Shown here one piece after another: positions 18,733-25,895 of a stretch of 41,443 nt of DNA. Under the pieces are notes generated by a model. It was not told the DNA's origin, searched no databases, and saw only the letters and a list, made by a program, of their open reading frames with translations. Both the position numbers and the translations under genes were made by a program. How positions within the stretch are numbered: the first letter of the stretch is position 1; the number at the start of each line of letters is the position of its first letter. This DNA is from a virus, in the IMG/VR virus record IMGVR_UViG_3300020202_000142, positions 1 through 41,443 of that record. One strand, written 5' to 3'.

Positions 18733-19203
18733 ATGAAGAAATATATCCTCTCAATCTTAACCGTTCTTTCTGTTTGCGCGTTCGCTGGAGATCGCGTCTA
18801 CCAGGGAACTCTTTCAAACGCGGTTCAGTTTATCGCTGCAACCAGCACGAACGAAACCAAAGGACCGATTCTTGATCTTTATGATCCTCCGAATGGAGTT
18901 GTGCTCGATGGTATTTCTATTTTTGGCCGCTGCGCTGGCCATACCGCTGGAGCGACGAACGCGACTGGAAATGCAACTGTTATCGTTTACGTAGAACGCT
19001 CCTGGGACGGAGTGAATTTTGATACAGCTCTTAATTCAGATTTGAAGCTCACGATTCCGATCAATGGCGTAGCAACAAATCAGGTAAGCATTTATAAAAA
19101 CGTGGGTGGAGCTCGCTATCTCCGTATCGGCAGAACCGAGCATATCAGTCTTGGAATCGGCACTAACTTCGCTTTCGGGGTCTCTGGCGTCTATAGGCGG
19201 TAA
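18733..19203 (+). CDS. Secreted beta-rich protein of unknown function
   Basis: This 156-aa protein has a clear signal peptide: MKK, a hydrophobic stretch, then AFA at residues 16-18 before GDR. The mature part is Thr/Gly/Val-rich and probably beta-sandwich (VIVYVERSWDGVNFDTAL, then GGARYLRIGR). A secretion signal between fibre and lysis genes is unusual. It could act in the periplasm during lysis, block superinfection at the receptor, or bind the envelope. No family was recognised. Confidence 0.75.
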   Translation: MKKYILSILTVLSVCAFAGDRVYQGTLSNAVQFIAATSTNETKGPILDLYDPPNGVVLDGISIFGRCAGHTAGATNATGNATVIVYVERSWDGVNFDTALNSDLKLTIPINGVATNQVSIYKNVGGARYLRIGRTEHISLGIGTNFAFGVSGVYRR

Positions 19204-19222
19204 TCTACTTCATATCCATCTT

Positions 19223-19543
19223 ATGACTAGCAACTTAAGATCGGCGGCTGACAAAACATTAAATGAAGTGCTCGATGCAAAGGGATCGCTGATCTCGGGA
19301 TTGCTCGCTCTCACTCTCAAATACGGCATGGCTCCATTATGCTGCATGTTCCTTGGCTGGGTCTGCCTGGAGCAAAATAAAATTATTCGTGAGCAGAATG
19401 CGCAAATGGTGAATCAAAGCAATGCCTATGCGGAACGGTCTATCGAGGTGATTGCTAAAAATACCGAGGCAATTACCAAGTCGGTCGAGGTTCAAGCCAA
19501 CCTGGTAAAAATCATCGAAGATCGTCGAAGAGTTCTCCCGTGA
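19223..19543 (+). CDS. Single-TM lysis protein (holin or inner-membrane spanin)
   Basis: Starting at the ATG at 19223, this is 106 aa with a 24-residue N-terminus, one membrane segment (about 25-50) and a charged helical tail (51-106, with ENKII/EVIAKN-type heptads). A TM segment followed by a periplasmic coiled coil is the plan of an Rz-like i-spanin, and the next gene overlaps it by GTGA and encodes a lipoprotein. A single-TM holin is the alternative; no other holin candidate was seen. An upstream start at 19106 would overlap the previous gene and is not preferred. Confidence 0.68.
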   Translation: MTSNLRSAADKTLNEVLDAKGSLISGLLALTLKYGMAPLCCMFLGWVCLEQNKIIREQNAQMVNQSNAYAERSIEVIAKNTEAITKSVEVQANLVKIIEDRRRVLP

Positions 19544-19866
19544 AATTTTTGAGCCTTCTTCCTCTTTTGCTTTTAGTCGGCTGTTCCAGTTACGGAACTC
19601 GCTTTGAAGTGGTCACGCCTGATGGAACAAGAGCCAGTTTAGAAATTGAAAAGGAGGTTGATGCCGATGATCCGATGTTCGTTTATGACCCGAAAACGGG
19701 GTTTATTATTTTTTCTGCAACTAAGTGGCGCTCTCGAAATGCAGAAAGCATCAAAGCCGATGGAAAGCGAGCAGAGGGCGTCTTGGATAAAACCTCCAAT
19801 CTCGTTGAGAAAACCGCCAAAGGAGCGGCTGAGGGTGCTGCAAAAGGTTTAATTCCAATCCCATGA
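19540..19866 (+). CDS. Lipoprotein in the lysis cassette (possible outer-membrane spanin)
   Basis: This 108-aa protein has a GTG start overlapping the previous stop. Residues 1-15 form a signal peptide with the lipobox LLVGC (Cys15), followed by SS, an outer-membrane-type +2 residue. The C-terminus is Ala/Lys-rich and helical. Adjacent to a single-TM coiled-coil protein, it could be the o-spanin that fuses the membranes at lysis. It is longer than typical Rz1 and not Pro-rich, so the role is uncertain. Confidence 0.7.
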   Translation: MKFLSLLPLLLLVGCSSYGTRFEVVTPDGTRASLEIEKEVDADDPMFVYDPKTGFIIFSATKWRSRNAESIKADGKRAEGVLDKTSNLVEKTAKGAAEGAAKGLIPIP

Positions 19867-20501
19867 AAAACATTCCGGTAAAATTTCGGGAGTATGAATT
19901 TTTCTTGGTAAACGGTATTCGAACCCGAAAGGATATTCATGGATGGTGTCCTCGCTCTGAAATTTGGATTGAGCATCGTCTTGGTCATGCAACTTGGTTC
20001 CACTATCACGCATGGGCTTCTACGCGATGGATGACACAAGGAAAACATCTAAGAGAGATGTGGGAGGAGCTGGCGAAGATCAAGCGACCCATTATCTACG
20101 TAGGCCATTCAAACGGCTGCGAGCTTTTCTCACGAACAGTAAAAGAGCGACCGGAGTTCAAGTTTGCCGCGGCTCATTTATTCGCTCCAGCATGTCATCA
20201 GGATTTTGAGGAGAACGGCTTTAACAAAGCTCTCCTTGATGGTCAGGTTGGTAGGATTTACGCCTATTGCAGTAAAGGAGATGGAACTTTGAAGTATTGG
20301 GCTTCTTTCTCTCGTGTAGCGAAATGCGTCGGCCTTGGATACGACTCAATGGGGTATTGCGGTGCCGACAAAGAGACCATTCATCCAGGCGTAAAAGCCA
20401 AAAAGCTCTATGTCGAAGAGTGGTATCCCGATGATTACGATCATAATGATTGTTACGAGCGGGATTTTGAAAAGTTCAATGTAAGCATGCTCCGGGTATG
20501 A
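19863..20501 (+). CDS. Alpha/beta hydrolase in the lysis cassette
   Basis: This 212-aa protein has the serine-hydrolase nucleophile elbow GHSNG at residues 81-85 (Ser83). Possible triad partners are Asp140 (CSKGDG) and His194 (DYDHND); VNGIR near 16-20 could form the oxyanion hole. It overlaps the lipoprotein upstream and the endolysin downstream by ATGA, placing it firmly in the lysis operon. Such a neighbour recalls LysB esterases of actinobacteriophages, but that context is unexpected in a genome with Gram-negative-type lipoproteins. The substrate is unknown: an ester in an outer lipid layer, or a lipoprotein. There is no signal peptide. Confidence 0.78.
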   Translation: MKNIPVKFREYEFFLVNGIRTRKDIHGWCPRSEIWIEHRLGHATWFHYHAWASTRWMTQGKHLREMWEELAKIKRPIIYVGHSNGCELFSRTVKERPEFKFAAAHLFAPACHQDFEENGFNKALLDGQVGRIYAYCSKGDGTLKYWASFSRVAKCVGLGYDSMGYCGADKETIHPGVKAKKLYVEEWYPDDYDHNDCYERDFEKFNVSMLRV

Positions 20502-20947
20502 TTTCTTTGGCGCACGCTGCGGCAATCACTAAAGCCAAACTGGATACGCTTCAACCTGAGTTTCGGAAGAAGGCCCAAGATTGGTTTGAGGCCTGTGTTC
20601 AGGCTGGTCTTGCTCCGTATATTTACGAGGGATTTCGATCAATGCAGCGGCAAGCAGAGCTTTACCTAAAAGGGCGCGGTGCTCCTGGTAAAATCGTGAC
20701 AAATGCTGAACCTGGTCAGAGCTTCCACAATTACGGCCTAGCCTTCGACTGGGTTCCTCTTAAACGAGTTGAAAAAGCTGAAGGTATGTACGAGGCAGAT
20801 TGGGGCAATGAGGCTGCCTATGCGCTTGGTAATTCGATTGGTGAGAAGTTAGGAATGCGCCAACTTTCCTGGGAGCGACCACATCTTGAAGACGCGAGGT
20901 TCAACAACTGGCGAGAGCTGAAAGTTAGTTTTCCCAGTAAATCGTAA
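20498..20947 (+). CDS. Endolysin, M15-type peptidoglycan endopeptidase
   Basis: This 149-aa protein is the L-alanyl-D-glutamate or VanY-like peptidase that cuts peptide cross-bridges at lysis. Motifs are EGFRSMQRQAELY (44-56), SFHNYGLAFDW with zinc ligands His77 and Asp84, and SWERPHLE with His129. There is no signal sequence, so release depends on a holin. It is the last rightward late gene; its final 23 bases overlap the last gene of the leftward early operon. Confidence 0.92.
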   Translation: MISLAHAAAITKAKLDTLQPEFRKKAQDWFEACVQAGLAPYIYEGFRSMQRQAELYLKGRGAPGKIVTNAEPGQSFHNYGLAFDWVPLKRVEKAEGMYEADWGNEAAYALGNSIGEKLGMRQLSWERPHLEDARFNNWRELKVSFPSKS

Positions 20948-21173
20948 TATCTTCTTCGGTTGCTAGATTCGCTCCACGCTCAAGCAACCATTCAGCAAAA
21001 GTTTTGTATTCCTTATCAATTCCAGTGTGATATTTCGAGTAACGCCATTCAGTGTGCAATTGGTTTTCTGTTTCTAGGTTCATTCCTTCAGGTATGATGA
21101 GATGGTCGACGCCTGCATCGTTCCAATCGCCTCCACTTAAAAGAGCAACAAGTTTGATTCCAGGTTTGTTCAT
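20925..21173 (-). CDS. Conserved phage protein (LLSGGDW family), end of the early operon
   Basis: This 82-aa protein starts at 21173, overlapping the upstream stop by ATGA. The N-terminus KLVALLSGGDWNDAGVDHL and the closing KTFAEWLLERGA are shared by a widespread phage family of unknown function. It is the last gene of the leftward operon and converges on the endolysin with a 23-bp overlap. No terminator is visible between them. Confidence 0.78.
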   Translation of the reverse strand: MNKPGIKLVALLSGGDWNDAGVDHLIIPEGMNLETENQLHTEWRYSKYHTGIDKEYKTFAEWLLERGANLATEEDITIYWEN

Positions 21174-21610
21174 TGATTCATCACTACTTTCAAAGCAGCT
21201 CGGCAAATCGCGAGGGGGGCGGTTTTTCCTTCACCCGATAGTTCAAAGGATTCATATTGCAACCACCCTGCCAACCAATGGTTTTCGCCAGTCTCTACGA
21301 TAGCAAAATCCCAGTCTGGTTTTTGCTTTCTGAATACGTCCTTTATCTTTTCAACAACCTGCCACGCCGCAGCGATGTCGGTGCTATAGCTTGGAACTCT
21401 TCTAAAAGAGCCGTTTTGTAAAAACGCATAATCCCACTGTCCATTTTCGTCATAGCGAGCGTCATCTAAAAAACAATCAAAATGATCAAATCTATCGACG
21501 TATATCCATTTTTTGTAAGTATCGAGGTTAAAGATTCTATCCGCAATAAGCCGATCCATCTCCCTGCCAGCTTCCATTGTGTCTATTTGTTCTTGAGTCA
21601 TATTATTCAT
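21170..21610 (-). CDS. Phage ABA-sandwich domain protein
   Basis: This 146-aa protein carries the pattern REMDRLIADRIF, then VPSYSTDIAAAWQVVEKI (residues about 72-89) and a C-terminal APLAICRAALKVV. This is characteristic of the phage ABA-sandwich / BC1872 family, which is common in early operons and of unknown function. It overlaps both neighbours by ATGA. A second member of the family is encoded at 25301-25675. Confidence 0.82.
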   Translation of the reverse strand: MNNMTQEQIDTMEAGREMDRLIADRIFNLDTYKKWIYVDRFDHFDCFLDDARYDENGQWDYAFLQNGSFRRVPSYSTDIAAAWQVVEKIKDVFRKQKPDWDFAIVETGENHWLAGWLQYESFELSGEGKTAPLAICRAALKVVMNQ

Positions 21611-21927
21611 TCCTTCTCGCTGCCGCTAGCCGGAGATAGTTCAGCGTCGATTGCTACTATCAGTCCATCAAACGGATTCCATAATTCAATCTTGTCTCTC
21701 GCCTGCTTCAAAAGTTTCTTTAATCGCTTTTCTCTTGTGCGTTTGTTCCAAGAATCTAAAGCGTTTTTTTTACCACCCTCCATGTTGGTAGTGTAGAACT
21801 CGGGACTTGTCGCGTCGCACGTTAGGCATTCAATCCAAGATCCAAAATGATTCCCCTGATCAATACTAAACCAAGTAGCTTCTTCCCCACAGAACGGGCA
21901 AGGCAATGGCTTCAATTCTTCGCTCAT
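21607..21927 (-). CDS. Lar-like restriction alleviation protein
   Basis: This 106-aa protein has an N-terminal zinc ribbon, CPFC at residues 10-13 and CLTC at 34-37, in the LKPLPCPFCGEEA context typical of the Lar family. Rac-prophage Lar dampens host type I restriction. The C-terminal half is helical with KKNALDSWNKR, the usual NA..WN.R element. Anti-restriction is inferred from family only. Confidence 0.78.
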   Translation of the reverse strand: MSEELKPLPCPFCGEEATWFSIDQGNHFGSWIECLTCDATSPEFYTTNMEGGKKNALDSWNKRTREKRLKKLLKQARDKIELWNPFDGLIVAIDAELSPASGSEKE

Positions 21928-21928
21928 G

Positions 21929-22495
21929 TTAGTCCTTCAGCTTAGAGTATTGTATCGTTAGTCCAACCTCGTTCCACACGTTACTGAGTAGCGTTCCGCA
22001 AGAACCGGTAGCTCCGTTTTCATGGGTGATATTATCGAAGCCGGGAGTGTCTCGATACCACTGAATCTTTTGATCAAAGAGTTTCATCACATCTTTAAAA
22101 ATAGCTTCTTTTAGCAAAGCATTCTCCCGCTTGAGGTCGTCAATTGCAGAAAACAAAATTTCAATATCTTTACCATCGATGCCGACCTTGGGGTCTAGTG
22201 ATCTTTTCTTGATGTCTTCTATCGCTAGCTCCTCAAACCCTCCTCCCTCAGTCTCAACTGGCTTGCTCATAGAAGTTACTATTGGTGGGTTCTTAAAAGT
22301 ATATCCGACAATCTTCCCATCCTTTACATAAGGCTCATATATCGGATCTTGTTCCTTCTCAACTGGCTTGCTCAAATTCACTGGTTTCATGGCTTTAATT
22401 TCCTGAGCAACGTCTTTCTTGAGCTGCTTAATCTCAGCATCTAATTGAGCCTTAGACTTGCCGGGTATCTTCTCAACTGGCTTGCGTGGGGTCAT
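21929..22495 (-). CDS. Unknown helical protein with KPVE repeats
   Basis: This 188-aa protein is unrecognised. Its N-terminal half has three S/R-KPVE-K/T motifs (residues 4-8, 43-47 and about 77-81), each encoded by an identical 15-base DNA repeat. The C-terminal half is a coiled-coil-like region (IDDLKRENALLKEAIF) ending in a Gly/Cys segment. The start overlaps the upstream stop by ATGA. Confidence 0.75.
   Translation of the reverse strand: MTPRKPVEKIPGKSKAQLDAEIKQLKKDVAQEIKAMKPVNLSKPVEKEQDPIYEPYVKDGKIVGYTFKNPPIVTSMSKPVETEGGGFEELAIEDIKKRSLDPKVGIDGKDIEILFSAIDDLKRENALLKEAIFKDVMKLFDQKIQWYRDTPGFDNITHENGATGSCGTLLSNVWNEVGLTIQYSKLKD
22252..22485 (-). repeat. Three 15-base direct repeats inside one gene
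   Basis: TCTCAACTGGCTTGC on the + strand occurs at 22252-22266, 22357-22371 and 22471-22485, 105 and 114 nt apart, always in frame. On the coding strand it encodes the KPVE motif. The flanks differ, so this is more than one recent tandem duplication. Confidence 0.85.
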
Positions 22496-22686
22496 ACTCC
22501 TTGCTTTCTAACAATTCCCATTAGTTCCACAAATTCTTTGAAATGAGCTTTGATATTGATTCGCTTAGAGAATGCTGGATAAACCACTTCGCCATTCAGA
22601 ACAGCCGGAGGCACAAACACCTCAACATAAGGCCGTGGGTTCCTCGTAAATGGCTTCTTAACAGCCTTCCTCCTAACGCGTCTCAT
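22492..22686 (-). CDS. Small basic protein
   Basis: This 64-aa protein starts at the ATG at 22686, overlapping the upstream stop by ATGA. The N-terminus is strongly basic (RRVRRKAVKKPF), then VEVFVPPAVLNGEVVYPAFS and a final helix. It could bind nucleic acid. No family was recognised. Confidence 0.68.
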   Translation of the reverse strand: MRRVRRKAVKKPFTRNPRPYVEVFVPPAVLNGEVVYPAFSKRINIKAHFKEFVELMGIVRKQGV

Positions 22687-22976
22687 ATTTCCTTTCCTTC
22701 CCCTGCCGTTGTGGGTCGACTTGAAAGAATTTGAATTATTTCCCACCCTTCGCCCCTTAAATCATTAATCCATTCCTCAGTTGGAACGCCGATCAAGCAC
22801 AGTGCATTCTTATCGCTCTGTTGCCTTGCTAGAACGAAAAACCCAAGGTCGAAATCGGGGTAGAACCTTACTCCAATTCCATATCCCATTAGCATCTGAA
22901 CCGTATCCATCAATGGATACTTATTGTTGTTCGTGTGATTGCCCTCAATTCTGGCACTATTGCTTAGAATCTTCAT
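22683..22976 (-). CDS. Unknown protein of the early operon
   Basis: This 97-aa protein is unrecognised. It has an Asn-rich start, a hydrophobic middle (MLMGYGIGVRFYPDFDLGFFVLAR) at residues 29-52 and a helix WINDLRGEGWEIIQIL. It ends in an ATGA overlap with the next gene. Coding status rests on operon packing. Confidence 0.68.
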   Translation of the reverse strand: MKILSNSARIEGNHTNNNKYPLMDTVQMLMGYGIGVRFYPDFDLGFFVLARQQSDKNALCLIGVPTEEWINDLRGEGWEIIQILSSRPTTAGEGKEI

Positions 22977-22978
22977 CT

Positions 22979-23158
22979 CTACCTCTTCTTTCTATTCTGT
23001 TTAAGGGAGGCGTGCTTGGCGACGATGCGAGCAGCCTTTGTTGCAGCGGCCTTCCCAAAGATTACCTCGAAGAATTTGCTTTTAGGCACAGTCACGCCGT
23101 CAATACTGTAAACGGCCTTCTGCTTCGCTCCTGCGCGGGGTTTAGGGGTGGTTTTCAT
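22979..23158 (-). CDS. Small Lys/Ala-rich protein
   Basis: This 59-aa protein starts at the ATG at 23158, directly after the upstream stop. It is highly basic, with KAVYSIDGVTVPKSKFFEVIFG in the middle and a C-terminal run of Lys/Arg. Nucleic-acid binding is a guess from charge only. Confidence 0.65.
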   Translation of the reverse strand: MKTTPKPRAGAKQKAVYSIDGVTVPKSKFFEVIFGKAAATKAARIVAKHASLKQNRKKR

Positions 23159-23159
23159 A

Positions 23160-23504
23160 TCAATAAATAATGCTAGTTGAGGACATGCATCCACCATTCG
23201 AGTAAGGCTCCTCAGCTTTTTTAATTACTCGGTAAATTTCCAAGCAGTCGTTCCGCTCGTAACATTCTGTAAGATAGCCCCATTGATCAACGAGCTTGTC
23301 CCAAATGCGATTGAATCCCCTCATGCATTCTATCTTTATTTCAGGACACTTTTTTAGAAGCCGGTAGCATCTTCCAAAATCTCCTGAATCATGCGGGTAT
23401 CCAAAAGGCTCATTGGATTTAAGACCATGCCAAACTCTAAGAATCTGCTTAGATGAAACTCCTGTGTCGTCACTTGTTACCCAATCAATGATTTCAGTAT
23501 TCAT
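23160..23504 (-). CDS. Conserved phage early protein
   Basis: This 114-aa protein begins MNTEIIDWVTSDDTGVSSK and contains YPHDSGDFGRCYRLLKKCPEI, both features of a family seen in many phage early regions with no known function. It ends with a poorly conserved Ser-rich tail. It lies in the same operon, 28 nt downstream of the previous gene. Confidence 0.75.
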   Translation of the reverse strand: MNTEIIDWVTSDDTGVSSKQILRVWHGLKSNEPFGYPHDSGDFGRCYRLLKKCPEIKIECMRGFNRIWDKLVDQWGYLTECYERNDCLEIYRVIKKAEEPYSNGGCMSSTSIIY

Positions 23505-23532
23505 TTGTCTTCCTTCCTTCTACGGGGGCGGT

Positions 23533-23901
23533 TCATGGCTTCTTCTCTAATGCCTTAAACAACATTTGCCATTTCTCGCTAGGCTTGATGTCGGGAGAAT
23601 TGGTAGCCATCGCCTTCAGATCTTCGGCGTATTCTTCAGGGAATTTGAAATAGATATCCGCGTAGGTGCAATCGAAGTCGTCATCCCGGTCGTAGAGGTA
23701 GCAAGGATGTTTTGCTAACTTGTCGATCGTGTCTTGATAATCCTCTCTATTTCCACCGCCATTTCTGGTGTGGATAACGATTTTATCACCGTCGATGTAG
23801 CAATCACGGAATCGCCCGCAATCACCTCTTGTTATGCCGAGGCATGCCAGAAGCATATCGGCTTTGTCGTTTGTTCCGAATAACATGTTGTACATACTCA
23901 T
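23533..23901 (-). CDS. Conserved phage early protein (MYNMLFG family)
   Basis: This 122-aa protein starts MSMYNMLFGTN and has the distinctive FRDCYIDGDKIVIHTRNGGGNRE and DDDFDCTYADIYFKFPEEY segments of a broadly distributed phage protein family. The function is unknown. ATGA overlap with the upstream gene. Confidence 0.82.
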   Translation of the reverse strand: MSMYNMLFGTNDKADMLLACLGITRGDCGRFRDCYIDGDKIVIHTRNGGGNREDYQDTIDKLAKHPCYLYDRDDDFDCTYADIYFKFPEEYAEDLKAMATNSPDIKPSEKWQMLFKALEKKP

Positions 23902-24227
23902 AAATCTTTCTCCCGTTCAGGACTTGCAGCGGAGGGGGTAGATGGCGGCTTCTCTTCATATTTTCCACAAGCTTCCCATCCCGCTTTATGGTCGGTTCCG
24001 GGGCCATTGGTATTAGGTCGCAATCCGCATTTAATATATGTTTTGGAATAGCGTTTCCTGTGAAGATGGGTGCAGTGTTTGCAAATCTTCCCCTCTGGAC
24101 CTTTGCCGAATACAGGAATACAGGGATTGCCTTTTGGCTTAGTCTTAACCAAGGCACCGTCATATACTCGGTAGCCATGCTTTGCCAGTTGATCAGCAAG
24201 CCATTCGTCTGAAACTAGGTGTTTCAC
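23898..24227 (-). CDS. Cys-rich putative zinc-binding phage protein
   Basis: This 109-aa protein has CKHC near residues 49-52 and later Cys67 and Cys87 (GWEACGKY), enough for one zinc site. The GPGTDHKAGWEAC segment resembles a common phage family of unknown function. The N-terminal 30 residues form a helix-rich start. ATGA overlaps on both sides. Confidence 0.75.
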   Translation of the reverse strand: MKHLVSDEWLADQLAKHGYRVYDGALVKTKPKGNPCIPVFGKGPEGKICKHCTHLHRKRYSKTYIKCGLRPNTNGPGTDHKAGWEACGKYEEKPPSTPSAASPEREKDL

Positions 24228-24472
24228 TTCTCCTCCCCTTGTCGTTGCTCAGAGGAGCGGGTGGGGTGCTTCCATAAATTATCATCTTCTATTGGAAGCC
24301 AACGAATCTCGTCCTTGCGAAACCACCGTCTCTCAATAATCCATGCTTTATAAAGATAATCATCAATAACTCTAACGTCTCCAATGCTTACTCCATTTTC
24401 ATAGCTTAGCCATTGCGGGAAATGCTCTGTCCCTGCTAGTTGGTACTTACCATCTAAAATAACCTTCTTCAT
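24224..24472 (-). CDS. Unknown small early protein
   Basis: This 82-aa protein is rich in aromatic residues (FPQWLSYENG, WIIERRWFRKDEIRWLP) with a charged C-terminus. A GGAAGG element lies just before the ATG. No family was recognised; the reading frame is supported by ATGA coupling with both neighbours. Confidence 0.7.
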   Translation of the reverse strand: MKKVILDGKYQLAGTEHFPQWLSYENGVSIGDVRVIDDYLYKAWIIERRWFRKDEIRWLPIEDDNLWKHPTRSSEQRQGEEK

Positions 24473-24819
24473 TCCTTCCCTCCATCTTCCCCTTTATCGC
24501 CAGAGGGGGACTTGAGGGTGTCGTAGGCCTGTTTCGCTTCGGCTATTCTTGAGAATCCTTTTTGTTTCAACCAAAAAGGTTGATATGAGCCTACAGCCTC
24601 CACAACCTTCCTAGCCGCTTCCAGCTCAGTTCTGAGATTGTAATTATCATTATTTTGATCCAGAAGTTTGTTATGCAGGTCAGTGTAGTCCTTACGAAGC
24701 GCGAGAAGGTCGGCTTTCAGTTCTTCCTCTCTAAGACTGGTACTAGTCCCGGTTATCCCGCATTTCTGGCAATACCACTTCTCAGGACCGTAGATTATTT
24801 CGTGACAGCATTTGTTCAT
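24469..24819 (-). CDS. Small zinc-ribbon and coiled-coil protein
   Basis: This 116-aa protein has CCH at residues 4-6 and CQKC at 17-20, a possible zinc knuckle. Residues about 30-75 form a coiled coil (EEELKADLLALRKDY). The tail is Gly/Lys-rich. Function unknown. Confidence 0.7.
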   Translation of the reverse strand: MNKCCHEIIYGPEKWYCQKCGITGTSTSLREEELKADLLALRKDYTDLHNKLLDQNNDNYNLRTELEAARKVVEAVGSYQPFWLKQKGFSRIAEAKQAYDTLKSPSGDKGEDGGKE

Positions 24820-25304
24820 TTCTTCTCCTCGCGGGTTAGGTCTTCATAAAGGAGCCTTCTGGCTTCGGTTGTAGCCGACTGACAGTCTAAACAGTAATCA
24901 TCGCTTTCTGCGAAGCATGTACAACCAACTTGTGACAGCAACTTTTCAACAATATCTGCAAGCTTCTCTACTCTATTTCTTTCGTAGTTGAGGCTTAATC
25001 GAAGTACATCTATAGCAAGTTGCGGATTCTTTTCCCCCTCGCATTGGCAGGGAGTGGAGAGGGCTTCGTTTATAACCCTCATTTCTGGAGAGTGTTGGTA
25101 TTCTTTCCACGCAATATTGCCATGCCATGCGTAAATCGTCTCTTTGGCCTTCTTTAACGCCTTTCGCAACTCTTTGCAGCAGTTAGTCGCTGCTTTTTCC
25201 TTCTTATTAAAGAACTCAGGATTCTTGCAAAGATGATGATCCATGTGAATCTTGGCATCTTGCAATGTGTAGCCGCAGCTTGGGCATCTACGCTCGTTAT
25301 TCAT
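24816..25304 (-). CDS. Cys-rich coiled-coil protein
   Basis: Taking the ATG at 25304 (ATGA overlap), this is 162 aa. It has an N-terminal zinc-finger-like CPSCG followed by HMDHHLC, a long helical middle, and several further Cys residues (CQCEGE, CTCFAE, CLDC). The last ones resemble a second metal site. No family was recognised. Confidence 0.72.
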   Translation of the reverse strand: MNNERRCPSCGYTLQDAKIHMDHHLCKNPEFFNKKEKAATNCCKELRKALKKAKETIYAWHGNIAWKEYQHSPEMRVINEALSTPCQCEGEKNPQLAIDVLRLSLNYERNRVEKLADIVEKLLSQVGCTCFAESDDYCLDCQSATTEARRLLYEDLTREEKK

Positions 25305-25675
25305 TCCCTCGCTCCTTCCTTGGCCTCTACCCACTTTCCGATAGTCCTTAGAAATGCTTCTGCTCTTTGGGCGGCGGTTGCTTGCGCAATATCGTAATAT
25401 CCCAATCCATTCGGAGAAAATTTCTCTTCAAAGAACTCTTCCCCAAAAACTAGGACGGCCAACTTGTCGCCATACTCGAACCTTTGCTCATCGGATAAAA
25501 GGCAGACAGCCTCATTCATTGCATTTAGATCGTTGGGGTAATCGGGTATGCCCTCCATTGGGTTTCTCTCTCTGCTCCATTTTGATCTGTAGGGAGGAGG
25601 ACCATAATTTGTATGTTCAGTCATCTGCCACCCGCACGCCTCTGCTATTGCTATTCGTTGATCTTCAGGACTCAC
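25301..25675 (-). CDS. Phage ABA-sandwich domain protein (second copy)
   Basis: The preferred start is GTG at 25675: an AAGGAGG sequence stands 6 nt before it, the best ribosome-binding site in this operon. That gives 124 aa beginning SPEDQRIAIAEACGW and containing IPDYPNDLNAMNEAV, the hallmark of phage ABA-sandwich proteins. It overlaps the upstream gene by 11 nt. A start at 25729 is possible but lacks such a site. Confidence 0.82.
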   Translation of the reverse strand: MSPEDQRIAIAEACGWQMTEHTNYGPPPYRSKWSRERNPMEGIPDYPNDLNAMNEAVCLLSDEQRFEYGDKLAVLVFGEEFFEEKFSPNGLGYYDIAQATAAQRAEAFLRTIGKWVEAKEGARE

Positions 25676-25895
25676 GGGACGCCTCCTTTTCCTCGGGTTC
25701 GAACCATCGGCCACGTCTACCGCAGACACCCATAAGAATATCCCAAGGCCATGTCTTTAACCGGTGAGTATCGCAGTAGATCCATTGGTAACTAGCTCGG
25801 CCAGTAACAATATTGATATCACTTTTATTTTGTGGAGCCTCACATTCTCCAAAAGTCCTAAGTCTATACCACTTACAATCAGCGCAGATCTTCAT
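25665..25895 (-). CDS. Small Cys-rich protein
   Basis: This 76-aa protein has CADC (residues 4-7), Cys18, Cys41 and Cys58 (GVCGRRGRWFEP). This is the layout of a widespread small phage protein with one zinc site and a final GxxFEP motif. Function unknown. ATGA overlap with the previous stop. Confidence 0.76.
   Translation of the reverse strand: MKICADCKWYRLRTFGECEAPQNKSDINIVTGRASYQWIYCDTHRLKTWPWDILMGVCGRRGRWFEPEEKEASRES

Noticed and set aside
19106-19222. An upstream start for the single-TM lysis gene
   Set aside because: It would overlap the secreted-protein gene by nearly 100 bases; the ATG at 19223 puts the membrane segment near the N-terminus as expected.
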